Below are positions 16,623 through 25,813 of a stretch of 32,701 bases of DNA, one piece after another. The stretch comes from Oscillatoria sp. CS-180 (lineage in GTDB: Bacteria > Cyanobacteriota > Cyanobacteriia > Phormidesmidales > Phormidesmidaceae): assembly GCF_028330965.1 (NCBI RefSeq), contig NZ_JAQMUB010000095.1, positions 1 to 32,701 of the forward strand. The letters are read 5' to 3'. The notes below the pieces were generated by a model, which had not been told where the DNA came from, ran no database searches, and saw only the letters and a program-made list of their open reading frames with translations. The translations under genes and the position numbers were made by a program. Each line of letters starts with the position of its first letter. The first letter of the stretch is position 1.

Positions 16623-17070
16623 GTTATGGCGGTAACGGAAAACGAGGCTATAAAACCGAGCTATACAGCCTTTTCACCGGTAGCTATTAGCAATTACCTA
16701 AGGACAACCAAAACCGCTGAAATCATCCGACACAGAGGATTAATGGATGCTTCATGCCTCTGGCCTCCCTCATGGGAAGATTGGTCTTAACGTTCTGCAT
16801 TCTCCAAAAGCTATCTAGACTTTCATAAGCCGTATAATCCGAGGTCGGGCTTAAGGACAAAAGATGAATAGGTTAAGTATCTGTAGATTTCGTCTTAATC
16901 TTCCGAAAGTATTTTGGCGGAATGAAATAGGTAATTGGGGTTGGTGTCAAGCCTGAGTGTTGTGTTATGACTAACGCAGTTACCTCAGGACACTTCCTTC
17001 AGCTTCTTGGGTGCTTTATCAAAGCGTTAGCATAAACGAATATCCTAAAGCGGACATCCTCTTTGACGTC
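16623..17070. other. Divergent intergenic region upstream of the regulator and the Pro/Ser-rich protein
   Basis: About 450 bases separate the response regulator from the gene at 17071. The left part is high in short direct and inverted fragments with no convincing gene. A perfect TATAAT lies at 16833-16838 but has no good -35 at the right distance. An in-frame GTG at 17011 could extend the downstream protein. No tRNA or riboswitch fold was recognised. Confidence 0.4.
16833..16838 (+). promoter_or_regulatory. Possible -10 element (TATAAT)
   Basis: A consensus TATAAT stands in AT-rich sequence about 235 bases before the gene at 17071. The -35 area (about 16810-16816) is poor. In cyanobacteria many promoters rely on the -10 alone, so it may be used, but it could be chance. 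Confidence 0.25.
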
Positions 17071-18177
17071 ATGGCCCTCTCGAACTGGCTACGTTCTTTA
17101 ACTAACCGTCTCAGCTATCTAACAAAGCCTGTCCCCTTGGCGTCTTCGTTAGGGCTACTCCTCCTTGGGGTATTTGTCTGGGAATATGTGAGACACCCAG
17201 AATGGTTCGGTACCTATTCTCAAGATGAGAGCGTGCCGAATTCAGACATTGATCTCTCTGACTTAACCCCAGAAGAACAAGCTGCGATCGCTGACATTGA
17301 CAACCTGTCGGTTCTGATGAATGAGCTAGGGGTCGAATCCGGCGGCGTTCCCAACATCCAGGCGCTTGTTGACAATTCTGAGGGTGAGCAAGATGCCTTT
17401 GTGCAAGATGTCCTAGCGCTGGCAACGCCGACCGAGGGGCGGTCCAGCGGACTGAACGATAGTCCATTTGCTCGGTACCTAGAGCAGTATCAGTTTGCGG
17501 GCCGTTCTTTCAACAGCAATAATTCACAATCCTTTGCCAGCGATATTAGTGAGACCAACATATCGGCATTCAACGAAGGATTGGGACAGGAGACCTCAAG
17601 GAGCTTCACTAATCCGCTTCTGTTTGCGTTACAAAATCCAGCGCCCGTAGCCGATAGGGCTGTGCCAACCGAAGGCGCTCAGGTGGAGAGTGAGGCGAGA
17701 TCGCCAGAAGAATTCTCGCTGGATACTCCTGAGCCGTTCAACACCACTGATAGCGCTCAACTGCCGCCTGGGGAATTCAGCTCTCAAACGGTGACTATCC
17801 CAGGGGTTGGCTTTCCGGTTCTACCCACGCTGCCTCAGATGTCCCCTCCTCCAGGTACGACAGGCTATACGCCTCCTGCCTCTCTCAATCTGATGCCGCC
17901 ATTGCCCAATCGCAATGGTGCTGAAGCGCTGCCTTCGCCCTTCACGCCTAACAGCGCAACTCCTAACCTGACGCCCGGAGGAATTCCTGACTTCAATTCC
18001 TCTGACATCGATGTCAGCAATGGTTACGTGTCTCCCTATGCGCCGATCACCCCGGCAACGACGCTTCCTAATACGACGATTAATCCTTCGCCATTTTCGG
18101 TACCACGACCTCCCGGTTCCTACATTGGTGGTGGCTATATCAACACGTTTTCGAATCCGTCCGGTCCAACCAATTGA
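17071..18177 (+). CDS. Single-membrane-span, Pro/Ser/Asn-rich protein of unknown function
   Basis: From ATG 17071 the protein is 368 residues; an in-frame GTG at 17011 would add 20. A basic N-terminus (ALSNWLRSLTNRLSYLTK) precedes one hydrophobic helix (about residues 23-40, SLGLLLLGVFVWEYV), so it should be anchored with most of the chain on the far side of the membrane. A short acidic helical region follows (LTPEEQAAIADIDNLSVLMNE). The remaining ~270 residues are low-complexity, rich in Pro, Ser, Asn, Thr and Phe, with many PP motifs and short Gly/Tyr-rich endings, and are probably disordered. I recognise no domain. The N-terminal segment up to the acidic helix looks like the conserved part. 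No strong ribosome binding site was seen at either start. Confidence 0.7.
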   Translation: MALSNWLRSLTNRLSYLTKPVPLASSLGLLLLGVFVWEYVRHPEWFGTYSQDESVPNSDIDLSDLTPEEQAAIADIDNLSVLMNELGVESGGVPNIQALVDNSEGEQDAFVQDVLALATPTEGRSSGLNDSPFARYLEQYQFAGRSFNSNNSQSFASDISETNISAFNEGLGQETSRSFTNPLLFALQNPAPVADRAVPTEGAQVESEARSPEEFSLDTPEPFNTTDSAQLPPGEFSSQTVTIPGVGFPVLPTLPQMSPPPGTTGYTPPASLNLMPPLPNRNGAEALPSPFTPNSATPNLTPGGIPDFNSSDIDVSNGYVSPYAPITPATTLPNTTINPSPFSVPRPPGSYIGGGYINTFSNPSGPTN

Positions 18178-18264
18178 TTGGAAATAGGGATGCGATACCT
18201 AGTATTGCTAGGCGGAATCCAAAATTCAAAATACTCTACGCTTCGAGGACGCCAAAGGCAAACA

Positions 18265-18283
18265 AGCAGAGCAAAGCTCTGCT
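18265..18283. repeat. Perfect 8-bp hairpin with 3-nt loop
   Basis: AGCAGAGC at 18265-18272 and GCTCTGCT at 18276-18283 pair perfectly around AAA. It is 88 bases after the stop of the upstream gene and has no T tract (ATATAG follows), so termination is possible but not typical. The flanks (CTTCGAGGACGCCAAAGGC) look like cyanobacterial intergenic repeat sequence. Confidence 0.5.
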
Positions 18284-18364
18284 ATATAGAGACTACTGCA
18301 GCGTCATGCTCAAAATTGTGAGTCAATCCAAATCTTGCAGTTGAGTTGAGGCTGATTGCTTTGA

Positions 18365-18425
18365 CCCCCCAGCCCCCATTCTGGAAGAATCATCCCCGGA
18401 AGTTCCCCCAGGATGGGGCTAGGGG
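18365..18425. repeat. Imperfect inverted repeat, CCCCAGCCCC / GGGGCTAGGGG type
   Basis: The left arm at 18365-18384 (C-run, AGCCCCC, ATTCTGG) is the near reverse complement of the right arm at 18406-18425 (CCCCAGGATGGGG then CTAGGGG). About 21 bases separate them. Elements of this composition are, from memory, common between genes of filamentous cyanobacteria and are probably small non-autonomous repeats. Confidence 0.5.
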
Positions 18426-18527
18426 CAAATCACGCTATTTGCTGAACCGAGAGATCAGAGCAACGTATGGTCTGTCTCAACAGTGCAGGGCTAACTCACT
18501 CACAATGGCAAAATTGGCAGACCACTA

Positions 18528-21344
18528 CTAGGTTTCGGGCTTCTCGGCTGACTTCTTGCGGGTTGACGACTTTTTAGTCGTGCTGGATTTCTTAGCAGTT
18601 GTCGTTTTGGTGCCCGTTGATTTAGAAGCGGCTGCCCGCTTGGTTGTCGTTTTACGGGTGGTTGATTTTTTAGCGGTGGTTGATTTCTTAGCCGTCGTAG
18701 ATTTTTTAGCGGTTGTGGATTTCTTGGCAGTAGATTTCTTGGCTGCGGTTCCAGATTTGGTACTGGATTTAGCTGTGGACTTTTTGCGAGTCGTTTTCTT
18801 TTTACTACCCGCTTTGGCGGCAATGAGGGCGATCGCCTCTTCTAACGAAATATCAGCCTCCGTCTTGCCTTCAGGTAGTCCTGCATTAGTCTTGCCGTGC
18901 TTAACGTATAGACCATAAGGCCCTTTGTAGACCGCAACCATCTCATCATCATCAGGATGCTTGCCCAATTCCTTCAAGGGTTCTGCTTTCCGTCGTCCGC
19001 GACTAGCCTTAGGTTCTGAGAGGAGCTGTAGGGCACGATCTAACGACACCGTCAAAACATTATCATCGCCTTTGAGCGATCGATAATCTTTGCCTTCTTT
19101 CCCCTGATCGTGAACAACGTAAGGGCCAAATCGACCCAAGCTAGCCTTGATCGGTGCTCCCGTTTCAGGGTGTGCACCCAAAAGTCTTGGCAAAGCGAGC
19201 AAACCAACCGCCATCTCAACGGTAACGTCTTCCGGCTTGACGCCCTTGGGTAGGGAGGCTCGTTTGGGTTTGGGTCGCTCTTCGGTCGCTTCGCCCAACT
19301 GGACATAGGGACCATAGGCACCTACAAGCACATAGATGGGTTCACTGGTCTCAGGATGCAGACCCAGTTTTTCAGGGCCTTCTATTTTCTGCTTCAGCAG
19401 CAAGGTGACCTGATCGGCATCCAAGTCAGCCGGGGAAACATCAACGGGAACCGATGCCTTGACCGGACCGTTCTCGTCCTCCGTTTCAACGTAAGGGCCA
19501 TAGCGCCCAATCCGGACTTTGGCCTCCAAATCTTGCAAATCGACTGTCCGAGCTTCAGCGGGATCAATCTGACTTTCTCGCTCGGTGACCTGGGTTTCTA
19601 AGCCATCGTCTCCAACATAGAAATCCTTGAGATAGGGCAGCCAATCGGCTTCTCCAGTCGAAATATGATCTAAAGTCCGCTCCATACGAGCGGTGAAGCC
19701 GACATCCACTAAGTCAGGAAAATGCTTGGATAAAAGATCAGTGACTGCAAAAGCTGTGAAGGTTGGAACTAAGCTATTGCCATTGGCCGTGACGTAACCG
19801 CGATCAATAATGGTGCCGATGACGCTGGCGTAGGTGCTGGGACGACCAATACCTTCGCTTTCCAGCGTCTTCACCAATGTTGCTTCGGTGTATCGAGCGG
19901 GAGGTTGAGTTTCATGGCCGACAGCTTCTAGTTCGCCGCAATTGACGGCATCCCCGATCGCTAGACGAGGGAGTAGAATCTCCTGGTTTTCAATGGCCGC
20001 ATTTGGATCATCCGATCCCTCTACGTAGGCTCGGAAGAAGCCTGGGAAATCAATCCGTTTACCGCTCGCCCGGAAGGTAGCATTGTCTACTTCAATTTGG
20101 ACAGTAATGTTGGTCTGGCGGGCTTCGGCCATTTGAGTGGCGACCGTCCGCTTCCAAATCAGGTCATAAAGAGATAATTCCCGGCCGCTGAGGCCAGTTT
20201 CTTGAGGGGTACGAAAGCTACTGCCAGCTGGGCGAATCGCCTCATGGGCTTCCTGAGCTGACTTGCTTTTAGTCGCATATTGCCGGGATTTAGGACTGAG
20301 ATATTCACTGCCATATTTGCGTTCAACACACTCCCTGGCTGCAGTGATTGCCTGCTGCGAAAGGTGTACGGAATCAGTACGCATGTAGGTGATGTACCCT
20401 TGCTCATAAAGACTTTGAGCAACCCGCATGGTGTCTCTTGCAGAGAGCCGCAGCTTACGGTTAGATTCCTGCTGCAGGGTCGATGTGGTAAAGGGTGGTG
20501 AAGGTTTACGAGTAGAAGGCCGCTCCTCCAGGTTAGCAACTGTCCAGGCTCCTTCCTGCAGGCGTTCCCGTAATGTGTTCGCCTCTGTTTCGTTGAGCAG
20601 AACAACGTCTCGACCCGCTGCAATTTGACCGGTGTTCTCGTCAAAGTCGCTACCTGTGGCCAGCCGTTTACCATCGAGGGTGATCAGCTTTGCTTCGAAA
20701 GACTCTTCATTCTTCAGGAGCTGAGCTTTGAGGTCCCAATAGGAGCCTTGGCGGAAAGCCCGCCGTGCCCGCTCTCGTTCAACCAATAGTTTGACGGCAA
20801 CCGACTGAACCCGGCCTGCAGAGAGTCCCCAAGCAATTTTCTTCCACAGCAGCGGCGATAGCGTGTAGCCCACAAGTCGATCTAGGATGCGGCGAGTCTC
20901 TTGGGCACGAACCAACTGGTCGTCAATATCGCGGCAGTTATCGAGTGCTTGCTGAATGGCTTCCTCAGTGATCTCATGGAAAACCATCCGCTTGATAGGC
21001 ACTTTGGGCTTCAAAACCTGAAGCAAATGCCAGCTGATGCTCTCACCTTCTCGGTCTTCGTCTGTTGCCAGAACCAGTTCATCAACATTTTTGAGGGCGT
21101 CTTTCAACGACTTGACGACTTTCTTTTTGTCTGAAGGAACCACATAGAGGGGTTCAAAGTCCGCTTCAGGGTTAACACCCAGCTGTGCCCACTTCTCGCC
21201 TTTGACAGATGCCGGAATTTCACTGGCCGATCGCGGCAAGTCTCGCACATGTCCCATAGACGCCTCTACCCGATACCCCGACGGGAGGTAGTTGCGGATG
21301 GTTTTGGCTTTCGTAGGTGACTCAACAATAACGAGAGTGGACAT
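18528..21344 (-). CDS. topA: DNA topoisomerase I (type IA) with basic Lys/Ser/Thr tail
   Basis: TopA relaxes negative supercoils through a covalent 5'-phosphotyrosine. The 938-residue protein has the TOPRIM domain at the N-terminus ([12 protein letters not shown]; acidic motif ATDEDREGE at 93-101) and the catalytic Tyr320 in [13 protein letters not shown]. Zinc-finger cysteines typical of E. coli TopA are absent. Instead four C-terminal repeats follow, each with a G-(R/A/P)-(Y/F)-G-xYV core ([32 protein letters not shown]). The last ~95 residues are almost only Lys, Ser, Thr, Ala and Arg, with KKSTTA units repeated, resembling histone H1 or bacterial H1-like tails. The ATG is at 21344. The gene converges with the Pro/Ser-rich gene and diverges from ndhB. 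Confidence 0.97.
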   Translation of the reverse strand: MSTLVIVESPTKAKTIRNYLPSGYRVEASMGHVRDLPRSASEIPASVKGEKWAQLGVNPEADFEPLYVVPSDKKKVVKSLKDALKNVDELVLATDEDREGESISWHLLQVLKPKVPIKRMVFHEITEEAIQQALDNCRDIDDQLVRAQETRRILDRLVGYTLSPLLWKKIAWGLSAGRVQSVAVKLLVERERARRAFRQGSYWDLKAQLLKNEESFEAKLITLDGKRLATGSDFDENTGQIAAGRDVVLLNETEANTLRERLQEGAWTVANLEERPSTRKPSPPFTTSTLQQESNRKLRLSARDTMRVAQSLYEQGYITYMRTDSVHLSQQAITAARECVERKYGSEYLSPKSRQYATKSKSAQEAHEAIRPAGSSFRTPQETGLSGRELSLYDLIWKRTVATQMAEARQTNITVQIEVDNATFRASGKRIDFPGFFRAYVEGSDDPNAAIENQEILLPRLAIGDAVNCGELEAVGHETQPPARYTEATLVKTLESEGIGRPSTYASVIGTIIDRGYVTANGNSLVPTFTAFAVTDLLSKHFPDLVDVGFTARMERTLDHISTGEADWLPYLKDFYVGDDGLETQVTERESQIDPAEARTVDLQDLEAKVRIGRYGPYVETEDENGPVKASVPVDVSPADLDADQVTLLLKQKIEGPEKLGLHPETSEPIYVLVGAYGPYVQLGEATEERPKPKRASLPKGVKPEDVTVEMAVGLLALPRLLGAHPETGAPIKASLGRFGPYVVHDQGKEGKDYRSLKGDDNVLTVSLDRALQLLSEPKASRGRRKAEPLKELGKHPDDDEMVAVYKGPYGLYVKHGKTNAGLPEGKTEADISLEEAIALIAAKAGSKKKTTRKKSTAKSSTKSGTAAKKSTAKKSTTAKKSTTAKKSTTAKKSTTRKTTTKRAAASKSTGTKTTTAKKSSTTKKSSTRKKSAEKPET
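18580..18760 (-). repeat. Degenerate 18-bp DNA repeats encoding the KKSTTA tail of TopA
   Basis: On the coding strand the sequence alternates Lys-Lys-Ser-Thr-Thr/Ala codons in 18-base units, with four nearly identical consecutive units near 18655-18735. Wobble bases vary between units, so the array is old enough to have drifted. Such arrays change length easily. Confidence 0.75.
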
Positions 21345-21914
21345 AGAAACTGTTAGGTGTTTTTTGATTCCGTGACGTTAGCGAATAAGTGAGGTCTTAG
21401 GAAAGGATTGTTAACTAAGATTTCAGTTTTTAGAGCTTAGCTCCCTGATTTGGATCGTGACTCTTGTTCACTCCTAGCACATCTCTTCGAAATCGATAAA
21501 TCGAACTTAACGCATTTGTCTTGAAGAATACCCACATCTTTTGGCTGGAATTCAGTGTTGAGGTGAGTTTTAGGAATTTTGGCAGTCAAACGTATAGATG
21601 AGTAGACGGGACGTATGGCGGGGATGCTGATGAGTGGCCAGTGAGAAAAGTGGGCGGTCAAATGACTGACGTTCGAAAGGTGAGTCATGCGGTGGCTCGG
21701 CTTTGACGTTAACAGAGCTATCCAATCGGTTAATGGCAGTGATGGGAATAAATCATCATCTGGAAGACGCCCCTAAATGGGGTTCACGCGGTAATATGCC
21801 AGAGGAGCCTTTATTTTTTGAATCACCTGTAAACCGAGGTTAGTTAACTCCTTGATTAGGTGAGACTTGAAGCACTGGAACCAGCTGTAAGTATTCGTTG
21901 GAGTAGTCAGCCGA
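21345..21914. other. 570-base divergent intergenic region between topA and ndhB
   Basis: The region should hold both promoters. A minus-strand frame of 83 codons (21437-21688) lacks a clear ribosome binding site and recognisable composition, and I do not call it. Near ndhB the sequence TGGAGT about ten bases before its ATG is the probable ribosome binding site. A short stretch GACGCCCCTAAATGGGG near 21767 can form a small hairpin. I recognise no RNA gene. Confidence 0.4.
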
Positions 21915-23477
21915 ATGGATTTCTCGAATATTGCCTCCCAGCTCAACGTGGGCATTATTCTCCCTGAAGGAATCGTAGTCGCCACGCTGATGGTGGTGTT
22001 GATAGGTGACTTGATTGCCGGGCGAGCCTCTTCTCGGTGGACTCCCTACGTTACGATCGCCGGCTTCTCGGGAGCAATTCTAACTCTTGTCTATCAGTGG
22101 GATACATCGACTCCCATCAGCTTTCTAGGCAGCTTCATTGGAGACGATTTAAGCATCGTCTTTCGGGGCATTATCGCTTTGTCGGCGATCGCAACGGTGC
22201 CCATGTCGATTCGATACATCGAACAATCTGGGACGACGCTGGCAGAGTTTCTAGTCATTCTCATGACGGCTTCTCTGGGCGGCATGTTTTTGTCCGGCGC
22301 GAATGACTTGGTCACAATCTTCGTAGCGTTGGAAACCCTCAGTATTTCTTCGTACCTGCTGACGGGGTACATGAAGCGCGATCCTCGTTCTAACGAAGCA
22401 GCTCTCAAATACCTGCTGATTGGTGCGGCTAGCTCGGCCATTTTCCTCTATGGCATGTCTCTCCTCTATGGCCTGTCTGGTGGAAAAATGCAGCTGGCCG
22501 ATATTGCAGCCAGCTTAGTCGCGACTGACAGCGAAGCGCCGATTGGTCTGGTCGTAGCCTTAGTATTTGTCATTGCTGGAATTGCCTTCAAGATTGCCGC
22601 CGTGCCCTTTCACCAGTGGACGCCCGACGTTTATGAAGGTTCACCGACGCCGGTTGTGGCGTTTCTATCAGTTGGGTCGAAGGCAGCGGGTTTTGCTTTA
22701 GCTATTCGTCTCCTCGTTGCGGTTTTCCCGCTCGTCTCGGAGCAGTGGCATTTTGTGTTTACTGCCCTTGCCATTCTCAGTATGGTTTTGGGCAATGTGG
22801 TCGCCCTGGCACAAACCAGCATGAAGCGCCTGCTGGCGTATTCTTCGATCGCTCAGGCGGGCTTCTTAATGATTGGTCTGGTCATTGGGACAGAAGCGGG
22901 CTACGCCAGTATGGTGTTCTATCTGCTCGTTTACCTGTTCATGAACTTAGGTGGCTTTACCTGTGTCATTCTCTTCTCCCTGCGGACGGGAACGGACCAA
23001 ATTAGTGAGTACAGTGGGCTGTATCAGAAGGATCCGCTGTTGACCCTGGGGCTGAGCATTTGCCTGCTGTCCTTGGGCGGCATTCCACCCCTGGCAGGCT
23101 TCTTTGGCAAGCTGTATATTTTCTGGGCAGGCTGGCAAGCGGGTGCTTATGGCCTCGTTCTTGTCGGATTGGTAACCAGTGTCATCTCCATCTACTACTA
23201 CATCCGTGTGGTCAAGATGATGGTTGTGAAAGAGCCGCAAGAAATGTCTGATGCGGTTGAGAATTATCCTGAAGTTCGCTGGGATTTGCCGGGTCTAAGA
23301 CCGCTTCAAGTCAGCCTTATCTTGGCGGTAGTCGCCACTTCCTTGGCGGGCATCCTTTCGAATCCGCTGTTTACGCTGGCAAATAATTCGGTTAGCCATA
23401 CGCCTTTGCTACGGGCTGCCATTGAGCAAAGTGCTCAGCCCATCGCGATGACTTCGGAAGTCTCTGAGAGTCTCTAG
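21915..23477 (+). CDS. ndhB: NAD(P)H-quinone oxidoreductase subunit 2 (NDH-1, NdhB)
   Basis: NdhB is a proton-pumping antiporter-like subunit of the cyanobacterial thylakoid NDH-1 complex, used in respiration, cyclic electron flow and CO2 uptake. The 520-residue protein has about 14 membrane helices. Diagnostic segments include [19 protein letters not shown], the proton-channel lysine region ([19 protein letters not shown]), and [15 protein letters not shown]. Length and sequence are usual for cyanobacteria. GGAG lies about ten bases before the ATG 21915. It is a single gene here, convergent with the DUF39 gene 35 bases downstream, and divergent from topA. Confidence 0.97.
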   Translation: MDFSNIASQLNVGIILPEGIVVATLMVVLIGDLIAGRASSRWTPYVTIAGFSGAILTLVYQWDTSTPISFLGSFIGDDLSIVFRGIIALSAIATVPMSIRYIEQSGTTLAEFLVILMTASLGGMFLSGANDLVTIFVALETLSISSYLLTGYMKRDPRSNEAALKYLLIGAASSAIFLYGMSLLYGLSGGKMQLADIAASLVATDSEAPIGLVVALVFVIAGIAFKIAAVPFHQWTPDVYEGSPTPVVAFLSVGSKAAGFALAIRLLVAVFPLVSEQWHFVFTALAILSMVLGNVVALAQTSMKRLLAYSSIAQAGFLMIGLVIGTEAGYASMVFYLLVYLFMNLGGFTCVILFSLRTGTDQISEYSGLYQKDPLLTLGLSICLLSLGGIPPLAGFFGKLYIFWAGWQAGAYGLVLVGLVTSVISIYYYIRVVKMMVVKEPQEMSDAVENYPEVRWDLPGLRPLQVSLILAVVATSLAGILSNPLFTLANNSVSHTPLLRAAIEQSAQPIAMTSEVSESL

Positions 23478-23512
23478 AGAGGTTCCTTAGTCCAACTGCT
23501 GAGCTGTCAGTT

Positions 23513-24703
23513 CTACGATCGCGGGTTCCAGGTATCTTGTGCGAGAAAGGCGCGATCGCGGGACAGAACTTCAACCGGCTGGGTCAGCTCAAACTGACCT
23601 GAGCTGATCCATATCCTCAGCTCATCAGCCACTTGTCGAGACAAATAAATGCTGGCAAGGGGAGCCGTACGAATTTGCTGTCCGTTAAGTGTGACTCGAC
23701 CTGACTTGAGCTGAGCGTAGCTGACTAAGCCAAAGGTCGGACGAACTCGGCGAGGTATTGAGAAATCAATGACGGGAGCCACCAGGTCTTTGTCCTGAAC
23801 AGCGCAGTGGCCAGCAATGGTTTCGTTCAACAGGGGAATTGCAATACCCACGCCCAGCATCAGTGAGGGACCGTAGCCTCGAAAATAGCAGCCTCGCACC
23901 CATTTGGCTTGCATCTGTTTAGCATCGCCGATTAGGGCAACGGTGGCGGCGGGACCGATAGGGGTTTGGTTGGGCAGGCGTTTTTGTAGCGGAAAGTGCT
24001 GAGTGCCTTCCCAAGCGATATAGCCCACCCCACCGCCCAAAAAGATACGGCTGCCGATACCGACGACGTTCAGCTCGGGGTCGTTCATCAACGGGGACAG
24101 GGCACCTGCATTCACATAAACGGCATTCCCTAAATTGGGCTGTAGTGGCCCTAGATAGGTGGCTAAGGGGCGATCGCCGCCGTTTACGCCCACAATGAAG
24201 TTTTGATAGAGGTTGCGGGGGTTGAACAGGTAAAACTGGTTGATCGTGTCGCGGGTAATCGAGGTCTCCAAAGCGGCACGAGGATAGCAATCGGTAACTT
24301 GTCCCATGGCTTTGAGCTGAATCGACTTGCCCGCAATTAGGTCAGCAATAACGTGTCCACCGCCTCTCTCACGGGGCAACTCGCTGTCTACGGTACCGCT
24401 GGTGACGACCGCCTGACTCGCGCCCAAATATAAATCGACTGCGCCAAACCCGGCATAAGCTGGAACACCATCTAAGCTGCACTCTCGAATTTTGATCGGA
24501 GGGTCCGTGTGACCTAGATTGAGAACGGCACCCGAAGATTCCATCGGTTCGAACGTGCCTGTGGTCACCACATCCACAGCAGCAAAGGCGCTTGCAATAC
24601 CGACTTCGGCAGCTCTGGCTTTGAAGGTCTCAGCCGTCTCAACAACGACGGTTTGACGACGAATCTTGTTGTTAATCGTGTCCAGAGTGCGTTGCGTCGG
24701 CAT
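23513..24703 (-). CDS. DUF39 / HcyBio homocysteine biosynthesis protein
   Basis: The protein (396 residues from ATG 24703) belongs to the DUF39 family. In methanogens members make homocysteine from aspartate semialdehyde with a reduced sulfur source. Visible conserved parts are VTTGTFEPMESSGAVLNLGH, the cysteine-bearing IRECSLDGVPAYAGFGAVDL, GGGHVIADLIAG, GQVTDCYPR, and IFLGGGVGYIAWEGTQH. The CBS or ferredoxin-like extensions found in some archaeal forms are not present. The frame extends to 24748, but MPTQRTLDTIN at 24703 looks like the natural start and limits overlap with the upstream 76-aa gene to 32 bases. It is the last gene of the serA-prmA-TM cluster. Confidence 0.85.
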   Translation of the reverse strand: MPTQRTLDTINNKIRRQTVVVETAETFKARAAEVGIASAFAAVDVVTTGTFEPMESSGAVLNLGHTDPPIKIRECSLDGVPAYAGFGAVDLYLGASQAVVTSGTVDSELPRERGGGHVIADLIAGKSIQLKAMGQVTDCYPRAALETSITRDTINQFYLFNPRNLYQNFIVGVNGGDRPLATYLGPLQPNLGNAVYVNAGALSPLMNDPELNVVGIGSRIFLGGGVGYIAWEGTQHFPLQKRLPNQTPIGPAATVALIGDAKQMQAKWVRGCYFRGYGPSLMLGVGIAIPLLNETIAGHCAVQDKDLVAPVIDFSIPRRVRPTFGLVSYAQLKSGRVTLNGQQIRTAPLASIYLSRQVADELRIWISSGQFELTQPVEVLSRDRAFLAQDTWNPRS

Positions 24704-24902
24704 GGTCTGAAGTCCACAATTGCCAAAAGAGAACAACGCCGACAACAATTGCGGGCGTGAGCACGATCGCCAAGCTCGTAGTAGACGTCGCGGGGATCGA
24801 GAGATGCGGAGCTAGGGTTTTACAGGCGATCGCAAGCGCGATCGATATTGCCGCTACCTTAGCGACAAATCCCAGCTGATCGATGACTTCGTCCCACTTC
24901 AT
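24672..24902 (-). CDS. Small two-helix membrane protein of unknown function
   Basis: The 76-residue protein starts at ATG 24902, one base after the prmA stop, and overlaps the start of the DUF39 gene by 32 bases, so it is probably translationally coupled to both. It has two hydrophobic segments (about 12-30, VAKVAAISIALAIACKT, and 42-62, LAIVLTPAIVVGVVLFWQLW) and an acidic/His-rich tail (SDHADATHSGHD). I do not recognise the family. Coding status is supported by position and hydrophobic pattern. Confidence 0.7.
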   Translation of the reverse strand: MKWDEVIDQLGFVAKVAAISIALAIACKTLAPHLSIPATSTTSLAIVLTPAIVVGVVLFWQLWTSDHADATHSGHD

Positions 24903-24903
24903 A

Positions 24904-25794
24904 CTACGACCGTCGAATATTGAGACAACACCATTCTTTTCGCCGCCATAGCGTCGCTACGACCCAACCATGCTGTTCTAGCGTGTCAGCTACTAGCTTA
25001 GATTGCTCCAGTAAAATTCCACTCAAAATGCCCCAGGTGTCAGTATGAGCAATCTCACTCAGTTGCGGAATCAGATCTAAAATCACCTCTGCCAAAATAT
25101 TGCAGAGAATCCCATCCACAGGCTCTGGCAACGTCTTCATCAGGGTGTCGAGGCTTCCCTGCTGAACATTGATGCGGTCCGCATGCAGACCGTTGAGGGC
25201 GGCATTTTCCCCCGTTGCCTGCACTGCTAGGGCATCAATATCGACTGCGTAGGACCGCTTTGCGCCCAGCAAGAGAGCACCAATGGATAAGATGCCAGAG
25301 CCACAGCCAATGTCCGCTACGATGGCGCTGTGATCATCTCCGCTCATCCGCATTTCGAGCGATTCTAAGCAAAGCTGCGTGGTTGCGTGAGTCCCGGTCC
25401 CAAAAGCAGCCCCTGGATCAAGTTGCAGAGTCAACCGATTCGTTTCTTCTGGCTGAGGCAGCCAAGCTGGATTGATGATGAAGCGATCGCCAATGGGTTG
25501 GGGGCTCCAATGATCCTTCCAACTCTTCGACCAGTCTTCTTCTTCAATCAGCTTCCAGGAGGTTTGGGGTTCTGGCAATTGAGCACAGAGCGCATCCTGC
25601 CGCATCCGCAATGCGATCGCCGCTAAATCCAGTAGCTCAAAAGTATCCTGGGGAAAATAGGCCTGCACCTGACGTTGGGCCGTCTTGCGTTGACTGGCTG
25701 TTCCTCGCCCACCAAACGTTTCAAAGCGCCAAAAAATAGTGTCTTCCAGCGCCGGATCACATAAAACTTGAACTTCCCACCAGCTATTAGCCAA
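24904..25794 (-). CDS. prmA: Ribosomal protein L11 methyltransferase
   Basis: PrmA methylates ribosomal protein L11 with S-adenosylmethionine. The 296-residue protein has an N-terminal substrate-recognition domain with a WSKSWKDHW motif (88-96), the linker motif [16 protein letters not shown] (129-144), and the SAM-binding [13 protein letters not shown] loop at 161-173. [12 protein letters not shown] matches the catalytic region. The start appears to be TTG at 25794, with GAGG just four bases upstream; no ATG suits better. It lies 19 bases after the serA stop and one base before the 76-aa membrane gene, so the four genes are probably one transcript. Confidence 0.94.
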   Translation of the reverse strand: MANSWWEVQVLCDPALEDTIFWRFETFGGRGTASQRKTAQRQVQAYFPQDTFELLDLAAIALRMRQDALCAQLPEPQTSWKLIEEEDWSKSWKDHWSPQPIGDRFIINPAWLPQPEETNRLTLQLDPGAAFGTGTHATTQLCLESLEMRMSGDDHSAIVADIGCGSGILSIGALLLGAKRSYAVDIDALAVQATGENAALNGLHADRINVQQGSLDTLMKTLPEPVDGILCNILAEVILDLIPQLSEIAHTDTWGILSGILLEQSKLVADTLEQHGWVVATLWRRKEWCCLNIRRS

Positions 25795-25813
25795 AACGCC
25801 TCAATATCCTTCT

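Larger units (their letters stand above)
18178..18527. other. Intergenic region holding repeat-like elements
   Basis: This 350-base gap between convergent genes (the Pro/Ser-rich protein and topA) has no credible gene. It contains a perfect 8-bp hairpin at 18265-18283 and an imperfect C-rich/G-rich inverted repeat at 18365-18425. Both resemble dispersed non-coding repeats found between cyanobacterial genes. Confidence 0.55.

Noticed and set aside
18556-18918. Long Val/Leu/Asp/Phe-rich plus-strand frame opposite the topA tail
   Set aside because: It is the antisense shadow of the repeated Lys/Ser/Thr codons and only looks like a hydrophobic repeat protein.
21437-21688. Minus-strand frame of 83 codons between topA and ndhB
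   Set aside because: The composition does not look like a protein, there is no start signal, and the region is expected to hold promoters.
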